Below are positions 34,896 through 44,461 of a stretch of 64,000 bases of DNA, piece after piece (the stretch's first letter is position 1; the number at the start of each line of letters is the position of its first letter). The notes beneath the pieces were generated by a model. That model made no database searches, was not told the DNA's origin, and worked only from the letters and a program-made list of their open reading frames with translations. The DNA is from Caulobacteraceae bacterium. Lineage in GTDB: Bacteria > Pseudomonadota > Alphaproteobacteria > Caulobacterales > Caulobacteraceae. The translations under genes were made by a program, and so were the position numbers. The stretch lies in assembly GCA_027489335.1 (NCBI GenBank), contig JAIXZX010000002.1, positions 62,001 to 126,000 on the forward strand. Reading direction: 5' to 3'.

Positions 34896-35438
34896 CTAGT
34901 GGCGCCGCTTCTTAGGGACGACCACCCATTCCCGATCAAGGTGCTGGCAGCCTTCGTAGCACTGACCGCCTGCTTCGCCGATTTGCCGCCCCAGTTGGTT
35001 GGCTTCGCGATCGGCCTCGTCGATGCTGCCGCCGGTCAACATGTCATAGGCCTCTTTGAAATAGTCGCTGGCCCCAGCCGCGACCATGCTTCCAACCGGC
35101 CCAGCCTTTGCCGCTTCGCAGTTGCCCTGGCAGTGATAGACCTTGTCGTGATGGGGATAGTCGTCTTTGCCTGAAGGTCGGCGCGCGATGGCGTCGTCCT
35201 TCGCTTCATTCGTGTACCACCAGTTGCGCGCCAGGGCGCCGAGCGCACCCCCGGCCTGGGCCGCTGCCGGCGCTCCGCCTCGGCCGTAGCCCGGTCGCAG
35301 GCCCTGCGCGGGTTCCCCATGCATGTCCGTGGCCAAGCCCGAGGCGCCGTTAAGCTCGCGCACCTTTGCATCGCTGACGAGGACCTGACTGGCCACATCT
35401 CTCGCCCACTGGGCGGCGCGCGGGATATTGATCGCCAT
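34896..35438 (-). CDS. Cys-containing protein resembling serum amyloid A / Rhs C-terminal domains
   Basis: The 180-residue protein has about residues 90-170 in the order DKVYHCQGNCEAAKAGPVG, then a helix with FKEAYDMLTGG, IDEADREANQLGRQ and GGQCYEGCQHL. From memory this order (HC-x3-C, GP-G, KE, D-AN-GR, C-x3-C) recalls the serum amyloid A core and Cys-rich domains at the ends of some bacterial Rhs proteins. No signal peptide. Start set at MAINIPRAAQW with GGAG six bases upstream; the larger frame is a shadow of the terminase gene. Confidence 0.6.
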   Translation of the reverse strand: MAINIPRAAQWARDVASQVLVSDAKVRELNGASGLATDMHGEPAQGLRPGYGRGGAPAAAQAGGALGALARNWWYTNEAKDDAIARRPSGKDDYPHHDKVYHCQGNCEAAKAGPVGSMVAAGASDYFKEAYDMLTGGSIDEADREANQLGRQIGEAGGQCYEGCQHLDREWVVVPKKRRH

Positions 35439-35458
35439 TTTCCACTCCATCTCCAACA

Positions 35459-36787
35459 TCACCCCATCCAGCTCCCGCTCGCCCCGCCGCCCCCGCGCCG
35501 TCCGGCCCTCCGCGCCCCCGCCCCGCGGCGGTTCAGGGCGAACTCGCCGAAGGCGTCGGCGCCGTGGCTGGCGGCGTCGTGCAGCGGTCCGCCATAGGCC
35601 CGCGTGGCCGCATTCCACCGCTTGCGATAGGCCCGCAGCCGATCGAGCCCGAGCGCGCAGGCATCACCGTCAAACCAGGTCATGGGGATCATCAGCCGCG
35701 CGGCGTTGATCCGTTCCTCCGGATGGGTCGCCTGGCCCACCGCGATGGGCGAGACGCCCAGGCCGCCCAAGGTCTCGAACCGCGAGCGCCCGCCCGCGCC
35801 GAGCTCGCGCACCATCACATCGTGCGGCAGGTGGTGGGTCCCATAGACGTAGGGCTTGGCCGCGATGGCCTCGCGCACGATGGCCTGCAGCCCCTCGCCG
35901 CTCGTCTCGAAATAGTCGATGGCCCGCACCTCCGGGCCGACCTGCTGGAAAAACCAGATGGCAGTATAGTCGTCGATTCCCAGATCCCAGGCGGAATGCA
36001 CCGCCAGCCCCGGATCATGCGGAACCCGGCCAATGCGCCCTGCGCTCTGCGCCTCGCCCAGCAGGCTGGCATAGTAGGCGCCCGGCGCGGCCGCATCGAA
36101 ATCCACCAGATATTCAGACGCAAACCGCGCCTCGCCCTCCTCCTGCGACCCCGTCTCGGCCACCAGCTCAGCCCGCTCCCGGGCCAGCTGCGCCGGCGTG
36201 AAGACGCCGGTCTCCGTGGCCGGCGAGCGCTGAGTAAACCAGGCCCTGTCCCGGGCGCGGGCCTCAAAGGCGCGAACCGCATGGTTGCGCCCCCGCGGCG
36301 TCCACAGAAACAGCGCCCAGCCGCCATTCTCCGCCAGGATCGGCCGGATGTAGGTCCAGGCCTCAGGCTTGGCTAGCGCCCATTCGGAGAACACCACGCC
36401 GACCGGCGGCGCCCCCACCAGGCTGTCATAATTGTCCGACCCCAGCACCTGCCACACCGACCCATTGGCAAGGCGGATACTCATGTCGCCGTCCCGCGTG
36501 CTCGCACGGATCGCCGGCGGAAAGGCCTCGTCGATGCGCCGGCGCCCTGTGTGCGGGTTCACCGCCTCCCAGATCGCCTTGCGCGCCTGAGCCGCCTCCG
36601 GCAGCAGGTGCCAGTAGACGCCGGGCCTCTGGATGGCGCTGACGGCCGCCCAGTTCAGCGCCACATCATCCTTGCCCCATCGCCGGTGGGCGGCCACGTC
36701 AGCGCGCAGGCCCCCGTCCTCCAGATAGCGCCACAGCGCCGTCTGATAGGGCCTGGGCCGCCAGCCGGCCGGCAGCTCGATCTCCAT
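35459..36787 (-). CDS. Phage terminase large subunit
   Basis: The 442-residue protein is a packaging motor. Its N-terminal ATPase has a Walker A-type HRRWGKDDVA near residue 34, a Walker B-type GVVFSEW near residue 130 and FLWTPRG coupling motif; the C-terminal nuclease begins with HSAWDLGIDDYTAIWF. The protein is somewhat shorter than P22 gp2 (499 residues). ATG start lies two bases after the small-subunit stop; a TTG two codons earlier is not needed. The gene is intact with all motifs, so packaging could still work. Confidence 0.9.
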   Translation of the reverse strand: MEIELPAGWRPRPYQTALWRYLEDGGLRADVAAHRRWGKDDVALNWAAVSAIQRPGVYWHLLPEAAQARKAIWEAVNPHTGRRRIDEAFPPAIRASTRDGDMSIRLANGSVWQVLGSDNYDSLVGAPPVGVVFSEWALAKPEAWTYIRPILAENGGWALFLWTPRGRNHAVRAFEARARDRAWFTQRSPATETGVFTPAQLARERAELVAETGSQEEGEARFASEYLVDFDAAAPGAYYASLLGEAQSAGRIGRVPHDPGLAVHSAWDLGIDDYTAIWFFQQVGPEVRAIDYFETSGEGLQAIVREAIAAKPYVYGTHHLPHDVMVRELGAGGRSRFETLGGLGVSPIAVGQATHPEERINAARLMIPMTWFDGDACALGLDRLRAYRKRWNAATRAYGGPLHDAASHGADAFGEFALNRRGAGARRAGRRGGGGASGSWMG

Positions 36788-36789
36788 GT

Positions 36790-37026
36790 TCAACCCGCCG
36801 GACCGTCAGGCTCGTCCCATCCGAGCCTGCGGATCGTCACCGTCAGCCGGCCCTCGGCCTCCGGCGCCTTGGCCTTGCCCTGGGCGCGGTCGAGCACCTC
36901 ACGAATGGCGGCGATGCGGGCGGTGTCGCTGGTCTTGTCCCCCTTCATCAGGGCCTCCAGCGTCTCCACCGCCAGCGGCGCGAGCGCCTTCACCGCCCGG
37001 CCGGGATCCCTGGGTCGCCCCGCCAT
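36790..37026 (-). CDS. Putative phage terminase small subunit
   Basis: This 78-residue protein starts MAGRPRDPGRAVKAL, has a helical middle (LAVETLEALMKGDKTSDTARIAAIREVLDRAQGKAK), and directly precedes the large terminase. The AGRP start and helix pattern fit short small terminases of alphaproteobacterial phages, which recognise DNA for packaging. First gene of the cassette in transcription order. Confidence 0.7.
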   Translation of the reverse strand: MAGRPRDPGRAVKALAPLAVETLEALMKGDKTSDTARIAAIREVLDRAQGKAKAPEAEGRLTVTIRRLGWDEPDGPAG

Positions 37027-39788
<2,762 letters not shown>

Positions 39789-39910
39789 AGGTCTTCTCTG
39801 ACGGCGACCCCCGTCGCGACGCCCCAGGGCGTGGCGGCGGGGGCCTCCCCCGCGCAACCGCGCCGCTCGCGGCACGTTGAGGCTGTCCCGCAACTTACGG
39901 AGCCTCCCCG

Positions 39911-40309
39911 ATGAAACTGACCAAAGGCGCCCTCGTGGCCGTTGTCGACGGCGAGAAGCTGGCCCTCTTCGAAAACGTCGGGGCCCAGGAGATCGACCTC
40001 AAGGCCAAGACCACCCCCGACATCCCCGATCGGGTCTCCGGGGCGCCTGGCCGCATTTCCAGCGACGCCAATCCTGACAACGACACCCAGGCCGAGGACG
40101 GCTTCGCCATGGGCGTCGCCGACGCCCTGAACCACATGGTCCTGACCCACAAGACCGAGGCCCTGCTGGTCATCGCCGCGCCCAAGACTCTGGGTCAGCT
40201 CCGCAAGGGCTGGCACAAGGAGACCGAGGCCCGCCTGGTGGGCGAGATCGCCAAGGATCTCACCGGCCACACCACCGATCAGATCGCCACGGCCATCGAC
40301 AAGGCCTGA
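39911..40309 (+). CDS. Host attachment family protein
   Basis: This 132-residue protein matches the family annotated as 'protein required for attachment to host cells' (an eRF1/baeRF-like domain). Segments: VAVVDGEKLALFENVG, AEDGFAMGVADALNHMVLTHKTEALLVIAAPKTLGQLRKGWH. The family name comes from studies of plant-associated Rhizobiales; the true activity is uncertain. It lies 122 bases after katG, perhaps in a common stress response, and ends at a hairpin shared with the convergent GFA gene. Confidence 0.85.
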   Translation: MKLTKGALVAVVDGEKLALFENVGAQEIDLKAKTTPDIPDRVSGAPGRISSDANPDNDTQAEDGFAMGVADALNHMVLTHKTEALLVIAAPKTLGQLRKGWHKETEARLVGEIAKDLTGHTTDQIATAIDKA

Positions 40310-40322
40310 GCCCAACGACGAA

Positions 40323-40346
40323 GGCGGGGCGATCCATCGCTCCGCC
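40323..40346. terminator. Bidirectional terminator-like hairpin
   Basis: An 11-bp stem GGCGGGGCGAT / ATCGCTCCGCC (one G-U pair) with a two-base loop lies between the convergent host-attachment and GFA genes. A T tract is missing on both sides, so its efficiency is doubtful. Confidence 0.4.
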
Positions 40347-40354
40347 GCCCGGTC

Positions 40355-40798
40355 TCAGCCGGCGCCCCTCGTGGCATAGGCGCCCATCAACCGGCCATAG
40401 TCAGCAGGCTGCGGAAAACCCTCAAACCCTTCCACCGCCGGCGTGCTCACCCAGGGCAGCTTTTCGGCCGTCATGGTCTCCATGAACGGCTCCAACCCCG
40501 ACGGATCATCGAACAGGGTCGCGCGCACATTGACGAACAGGTCAGCGCCCTCGGGCCGGGTGAACATCCAGCTCATGCAGTGCGAACAGAAGAAGTGCCG
40601 CGTCGCCCCATGCAGCCCCCCGATGACCGGCGCCCCCGCCGTCACCTCAAAGTCGCCGGCCGCAAACAGCGCGCTCAGCGAAAACGCGCTGCCGGTCATC
40701 TGCTGACACCCCCGACAGTGACACGCCATGGTCACCTTCGGCGCCTCGGAGACCCGAAACCGCACCTGCCCACACCGGCAGCCGCCTTCTCTGGTCAT
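40355..40798 (-). CDS. GFA family glutathione-dependent enzyme-like protein
   Basis: The 147-residue protein matches the GFA/CENP-V fold. It has the zinc-binding cysteines GGCRCGQVRF near residue 5, CHCRGCQQMTGSAFS near residue 26 and FFCSHCMSWMF near residue 71. Family members include formaldehyde-glutathione enzymes, but most have unknown substrates. Start chosen at MTREGGCRCG. Single gene. Confidence 0.88.
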   Translation of the reverse strand: MTREGGCRCGQVRFRVSEAPKVTMACHCRGCQQMTGSAFSLSALFAAGDFEVTAGAPVIGGLHGATRHFFCSHCMSWMFTRPEGADLFVNVRATLFDDPSGLEPFMETMTAEKLPWVSTPAVEGFEGFPQPADYGRLMGAYATRGAG

Positions 40799-40856
40799 GT
40801 GCTCAACTCCATTTCCGACCGCCAATCATAACCGCCTAATCGGCCACGCGTGATGC

Positions 40857-41054
40857 TCAGTCTCTGCGTTTGCGCCTTCCAAACCCAAGGAACGTGAGTG
40901 TTGCTCCAATCCCAATTATGGGCAGTGCGACAACAAGCATCGCCCGAGCCCATGGACCGTCCACGCTCGGACCTATTGGGTAAATCGCCTCAGGCGCCGC
41001 AAACAACACGAGGATCCCGCGGACAACTACGAACCACAACCCTGCGGCTTTCAT
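40857..41054 (-). CDS. Small membrane protein, unknown
   Basis: The 65-residue protein has two hydrophobic helices (AAGLWFVVVRGILVLFAAPEAIYPIG and ARAMLVVALPIIGIGATLTFLGFG) and a basic end (RRKRRD). No family recognised. The DNA here is less GC-rich than average. An upstream GTG at 41078 would add eight residues. Confidence 0.5.
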   Translation of the reverse strand: MKAAGLWFVVVRGILVLFAAPEAIYPIGPSVDGPWARAMLVVALPIIGIGATLTFLGFGRRKRRD

Positions 41055-41197
41055 CGACGAACCCCATAGATGCAGCACGAGATGCGGACACGGGACATCG
41101 TTGGGGCTTTCACAAGCTTAGACTTGGACGACACCACATTGCCGATTGGCAAACGCTTGTCATCACCCCGGCGCGACCGCCCCTCCCATTTGAGCGA

Positions 41198-41776
41198 TCA
41201 CCCCCTCCCACCCGCCAACACATCCAGCGCCACGGCCACCAGCGCCTCGATCCGCCCCACCTCCCGCTCGCTGGCCACGGCTTCGCGCGGCGTCAGCTCC
41301 TGACCGCAGATCAGATCGCAGGCCCTGATCAGGTCGGCCTGATCCCAGAGCCTGGCCCGCATCACCGCCAGCCTTGCGGCGGCCTGGGCCGAGCCCTCGG
41401 CGGCCATCAGCAGCACCTCTTCCCGCGCGCTAGGCCCCGCTGGGCCGCCGCCGCCGGGGCGCACGTCCAGGGTCGAGCGGATGGCCCCCTCCCGCGCGGT
41501 CCGGCGATAGAGGGCGCCATAGCGCTCCCCCGCCGACTTCTGCGCCGGGCTGATCCGCCCCTTCCGCGCCAGCCAGTCGAGCCCGGTCTGCCGGCGATAG
41601 GGCCGCCCAGGGCCAGGCGGCCCCTCGAAGACAGCGCCGCGCGCTTCTGACAGGCCCATGGTCTCGGCTACGCCCTCGGTCACCGCCGCGGCCTCGGCCC
41701 TGTCCCGGGCGCGGGTCTCCAGCGCCCGCAGCCGCGCCCGCGTTCGGGCGGCGGGGTCAAACACCTGCCCCCTCAT
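41198..41776 (-). CDS. DUF6456-like protein
   Basis: The 192-residue protein has the pattern of DUF6456, an alphaproteobacterial, often phage-linked family: TGLDWLARKGRISPAQKSAGERYGALYRR, then a variable part and RACDLICGQELTPREAVASEREVGRIEALVAVALDVLAG, resembling a sigma-factor- or HTH-like helix bundle. It could be a transcription regulator. It is the last gene of a three-gene operon (4-base overlaps) read away from the S24 repressor and controlled by operator O1. The long upstream frame is not coding. Confidence 0.7.
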   Translation of the reverse strand: MRGQVFDPAARTRARLRALETRARDRAEAAAVTEGVAETMGLSEARGAVFEGPPGPGRPYRRQTGLDWLARKGRISPAQKSAGERYGALYRRTAREGAIRSTLDVRPGGGGPAGPSAREEVLLMAAEGSAQAAARLAVMRARLWDQADLIRACDLICGQELTPREAVASEREVGRIEALVAVALDVLAGGRG

Positions 41777-41982
41777 GGCCGCCCCCGGGAGACCACCGCA
41801 TCGGCCAGCCGGTAGACCGCCTCGCTGGCCGCTCGCTCCCCTTCCAGGATCACCAGGCCGGCCGCCGTGTGGGCCAGCAGCTCCTTCAGGAACTGCGCCC
41901 GGTCGCCCGGCGTGCGATGGCCCAGCGCCTGGGCCACCAGGCTGCCGGCATCCCGGGGCGCCTCCCCCATGGCCGCGCTCAT
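41773..41982 (-). CDS. Small hypothetical protein of the immunity-like operon
   Basis: A 69-residue helical protein (LVAQALGHRTPGDRAQFLKELLAHTAAGLVILEGERAASEAVYRLADAVV) overlaps the genes on both sides by four bases. No family was recognised. Tight coupling suggests it works with the DUF6456-like protein. Confidence 0.6.
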   Translation of the reverse strand: MSAAMGEAPRDAGSLVAQALGHRTPGDRAQFLKELLAHTAAGLVILEGERAASEAVYRLADAVVSRGRP

Positions 41983-42305
41983 GGCCGCACCCCCGGCCAG
42001 GTGAGCGGCAGGCCCACATGGACTCCGTTGCGCCCGATCCGCGTCTCCGTCAGGGCCGGAAAGCCCCCCTCCGCCAGCACGGCGGCCACATGGCGCTCGT
42101 GATGGGCGAATCGCGGCTGGGCTTCGCCGACGCCGCGGGCCACCTGGCCGCGAAAGGCCCGCTCCAGACGCGCCACATCCCCGTCGCCCAGCCTCAGCAA
42201 GGCGCGGATGCGCGGCGGCGAGGCCCCGCCCCGGCGCAGGTTGGAGTAATCCCCCAGGCTCGTGGGGCCTCGGGCGGACGCCCGGTGAGACTGTGTCTGT
42301 TCCAT
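41979..42305 (-). CDS. Hypothetical protein, first gene of repressor-controlled operon
   Basis: The 108-residue basic protein (SPPRIRALLRLGDGDVARLERAFRGQVARGVGEAQPRF... HVAAVLAEGGFPAL) may be DNA-binding by composition, but no family was recognised. It starts seven bases from operator O1 (42312-42330), with no Shine-Dalgarno sequence visible, so it may be translated from a nearly leaderless transcript. Start chosen at the ATG at 42305. Confidence 0.6.
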   Translation of the reverse strand: MEQTQSHRASARGPTSLGDYSNLRRGGASPPRIRALLRLGDGDVARLERAFRGQVARGVGEAQPRFAHHERHVAAVLAEGGFPALTETRIGRNGVHVGLPLTWPGVRP

Positions 42306-42311
42306 GGGCCG

Positions 42312-42330
42312 ACTGTATTTTTCATACATA
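42312..42330. promoter_or_regulatory. Operator O1 of the S24 repressor
   Basis: ACTGTAT-TTTTC-ATACATA: a 19-bp imperfect palindrome (5 of 7 arm positions) with the same 7-5-7 layout as O2 and O3. It lies just before the start of the divergent operon at 42305 and overlaps its likely -10 region (TATGTA/TATGAA on the minus strand). Confidence 0.7.
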
Positions 42331-42346
42331 CACTCGGCAAGCGGAA

Positions 42347-42365
42347 ACTGTATCCTATGTACAGT
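42347..42365. promoter_or_regulatory. Operator O2 of the S24 repressor
   Basis: ACTGTAT-CCTAT-GTACAGT: a 19-bp near-perfect palindrome (6 of 7 arm positions) whose centre is 35 bp from that of O1. It lies 27 bases before the repressor start, so it probably mediates autorepression. Confidence 0.75.
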
Positions 42366-42392
42366 TATCCCAAGTTGCGCTAGACCGTCACC

Positions 42393-43037
42393 ATGAACGA
42401 CCGCTCCGACCGCCTCCGCCAGGCCCGCCTAGACGCCGGCTACGAGACCGCCGCCGCCGCGGCCGAGGCCTTCGGCTGGAACCGCAACACCTACGCCTCC
42501 AACGAGAACGGCAATGCGCCCTTCTCCTATCGCAAGGCCAAGGACTATGCGGCCGCCCTCGGGGTCAGCGCCGAATGGCTCTATGACGCCGCCGGTCCCG
42601 TGCGCGCCTCGGCGCTCGCCGGCTACGTCCCGATCCTCGGCCGGGTCGGCGCCAATCCCGAGGGCGTCGTCCTCTTCGCCACAGGCCAGGACGCTGGAGA
42701 TCTGGCCCCCATCCCCCCGGGCGGCACGGACAAGGCCGCCGCCCTGCGAGTGGTCGGCCACTCCATGCGCGGGCTGGCCGACGACGGCGCCCTGATCTAT
42801 TTCGAGGACCAGCGCACCCCGCCGACGCCCGACATGCTGGGCCATGTGGTGGTGGTGGAGATCGACACCGACGAGGTGCTGGTCAAGCGCCTGCTGCGGG
42901 GCTCCCGTGCGGGCCTCTACGACCTGGAAAGCGTCGCGGGCCCCACCCGCCAGGACGCCCGCCTGCGCTGGGCGGCCCACATCACCGCCATCATCCCGCC
43001 CTTCCAGGCCCGCCGGATCATCCAGTCGGCCCTCTGA
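42393..43037 (+). CDS. XRE/S24-type phage repressor (CI/LexA-like)
   Basis: The 214-residue protein has an N-terminal helix-turn-helix (residues 6-60) and a C-terminal S24 peptidase domain with catalytic Ser124 (VVGHSMRG) and Lys165 (VLVKRLL). At the place where CI and LexA have the cleavable Ala-Gly, 36-37 residues before the Ser, this protein has Ala87-Asn88. It likely represses both sides of the locus through O1-O3. Unlike typical prophages, the neighbouring late genes are 4-5 kb away. No clear ribosome-binding site precedes the ATG. Confidence 0.85.
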   Translation: MNDRSDRLRQARLDAGYETAAAAAEAFGWNRNTYASNENGNAPFSYRKAKDYAAALGVSAEWLYDAAGPVRASALAGYVPILGRVGANPEGVVLFATGQDAGDLAPIPPGGTDKAAALRVVGHSMRGLADDGALIYFEDQRTPPTPDMLGHVVVVEIDTDEVLVKRLLRGSRAGLYDLESVAGPTRQDARLRWAAHITAIIPPFQARRIIQSAL

Positions 43038-43058
43038 GCCGGACGCACTTCCGGTTGC

Positions 43059-43087
43059 GCAAAACTGTATTTATTATACAGTTTTGC
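43059..43087. promoter_or_regulatory. Operator O3 of the S24 repressor
   Basis: A perfect palindrome with 12-base arms, GCAAAACTGTAT-TTATT-ATACAGTTTTGC, whose core is ACTGTAT-N5-ATACAGT (43064-43082). It contains a -10-like TATTAT at 43072-43077 and ends one base before the start codon at 43089. Repressor binding would block the promoter of that gene fully. Confidence 0.8.
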
Positions 43088-43088
43088 C

Positions 43089-43505
43089 ATGGATCTCCGC
43101 GCCTCCGAACCTGACCTCGCCACGGCCTGCGCCGCTCTCGACGCCGCCGACCACGCCGTCTGGGCGCACGGGCAGGCCCGCCGTCCCTGGGGGGTCGCCT
43201 GGTCCGGCCTTGGCCTCGAGCCGCCCCGCCGCCGCAACCCAGATCAGATCCGCCGCGCCGCCGAAGCCCGTCTCGCGGCGGAGCAGGCCTGGGCCTCCTC
43301 CCCCGAAGGCCAGCTGAAGCGCGCCCTGGCCGAGCTGCAGGCCGCCGCCCGCGCCCTGGATCAGCAGGCCGAGGCCCTGCGCGAAGCCGCCTCCCGCGGA
43401 CACGCCGAGGCCTGCGCCGCGGCGCCCCGCAGCCTCGCCCGCCTATCCCTGGAGGCCAGCCTCGCCCTTAGGGCCCTGCGCAAGGTCCGTAGCCTGCTGG
43501 TCTGA
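43089..43505 (+). CDS. Hypothetical protein under direct operator control
   Basis: The 138-residue protein is mostly helical and Ala/Arg/Glu-rich with a likely coiled coil (residues 70-110, LKRALAELQAAARALDQQAEALREAAS). No family recognised. Its start codon follows operator O3 by one base, with a -10-like TATTAT about 12 bases before the ATG, so the transcript should be leaderless or nearly so. It is probably expressed only when the repressor is inactive. Confidence 0.65.
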   Translation: MDLRASEPDLATACAALDAADHAVWAHGQARRPWGVAWSGLGLEPPRRRNPDQIRRAAEARLAAEQAWASSPEGQLKRALAELQAAARALDQQAEALREAASRGHAEACAAAPRSLARLSLEASLALRALRKVRSLLV

Positions 43506-43560
43506 GCCGGGTCTATGCTCGCCCCAGGCGCTCGCCAGAAGCGCCGCAGGGAGCCCGCCT

Positions 43561-44382
43561 ATGGACCGGTTCGACCCAGACGCCCACGCCGCCCGCATCG
43601 AACGCGACGGCTACACCGTCCTGCCAGACCTTCTCGACGCCCGGGGGCTGGAGGCCGTACGAACTGCGCTGGCTCCCCACCTGGGCGGGCATCTCGGCCG
43701 TAACGCCTTCGAGGGCTACGCCACCGAACGGGTCTATACCCTGGTGGCCCGGGGCAAGGTCTTCGAGGCTCTGACCGAGCACCCCCACATCCTCGCACTC
43801 CTCGACCACTTCCTCCTGCCCGGCTACCTGCTCACCGCCAGCCAGGCCATCGCCATCCAGCCTGGCGAGGCGGCGCAGAGCGTGCATTTCGACGATGGCT
43901 TCTATCGCCTGCCGAGACCCAGGCCCGCCGCCAGCCTCAGCGTCATCGTCGCCATCGACCCCTTCACCGAGCAGAACGGCGCCACCGACCTCCTGCCCGG
44001 CAGCCACCTGTGGAGCGACGCCGAGGTCGAAGCCTTCGGCCGCGCCCCCGACGCCGCCAGCCGCCTGATCCCCGCCGTCATGCCGGCCGGCTCGGCCATC
44101 GTCTTCCAGGGCCACATGCTGCACCGGGGCGGCGCAAACCGCTCGAGCGCCCCGCGCCTGGCGCTGACCAACCAGTACTGCCAGCCCTGGGGGCGCACCC
44201 AGGAGAACTACTTTCTCAGCGTCCCGAAGGAGCAGGTGCGCGCCATGAGCCCCCGCCTTCAGGCCCTGCTCGGCTACGAGATCTGGCCGCCCTTCATGGG
44301 CCACGTCACCGCCTCCCACCCCCGCAAGGCGCTGGAGCCCGATTTCGTCCCCCCCGTGCTGCGACCGCCCGCTCCTGTCTGA
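43561..44382 (+). CDS. Phytanoyl-CoA dioxygenase family protein
   Basis: The 273-residue Fe(II)/2-oxoglutarate oxygenase has the HxD motif in VHFDDGFYRL near residue 103, NGATDLLPGSHLW and the distal His in HMLHRGGANRS with the 2-oxoglutarate-binding Arg region. Substrate unknown; members hydroxylate lipids or small metabolites. GGGAG lies upstream of the ATG. It is a single gene between the immunity-like locus and the MarR-efflux unit. Confidence 0.88.
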   Translation: MDRFDPDAHAARIERDGYTVLPDLLDARGLEAVRTALAPHLGGHLGRNAFEGYATERVYTLVARGKVFEALTEHPHILALLDHFLLPGYLLTASQAIAIQPGEAAQSVHFDDGFYRLPRPRPAASLSVIVAIDPFTEQNGATDLLPGSHLWSDAEVEAFGRAPDAASRLIPAVMPAGSAIVFQGHMLHRGGANRSSAPRLALTNQYCQPWGRTQENYFLSVPKEQVRAMSPRLQALLGYEIWPPFMGHVTASHPRKALEPDFVPPVLRPPAPV

Positions 44383-44403
44383 GCCGACATCGCGCCCCGC
44401 CCC

Positions 44404-44443
44404 TTGACCCCCGGCCCAGGGGGTCTATCTACCCAGATAGATA
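44404..44443 (+). promoter_or_regulatory. Promoter with MarR-type operator
   Basis: A -35-like TTGACC (44404-44409) is followed after 16 bases by TATCTA (44426-44431). The -10 lies inside an inverted repeat CTATCT-ACCC-AGATAG (44425-44440), extended as TATCTA-N6-TAGATA. It is located 20-35 bases before the MarR gene, so autorepression by that regulator is likely. Confidence 0.6.
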
Positions 44444-44461
44444 GTTCGCTTACTTAACTAG

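Larger units (their letters stand above)
20880..37026 (-). mobile_element. P22-like podovirus structural and lysis cassette
   Basis: Twenty-four or so minus-strand genes, mostly overlapping by 1-10 bases, form one late-gene module: terminases, portal, scaffold-like, coat, adaptor, tail and fibre, internal protein, holin-like, endolysin and spanins. The order agrees with short-tailed P22-type phages. No integrase, excisionase, replication, antitermination or immunity gene lies inside. Base and codon use match the host except at 25570-26160, implying long residence. tRNA-Thr flanks it on the left and katG on the right. It is either a decayed prophage or a domesticated particle cassette. Confidence 0.8.

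Noticed and set aside
42399..42600. LexA itself as identity of the S24 protein
   Set aside because: The N-terminal domain is an XRE-like helix-turn-helix, not the LexA winged helix, and its operators are ACTGTAT palindromes instead of GTTC-N7-GTTC.
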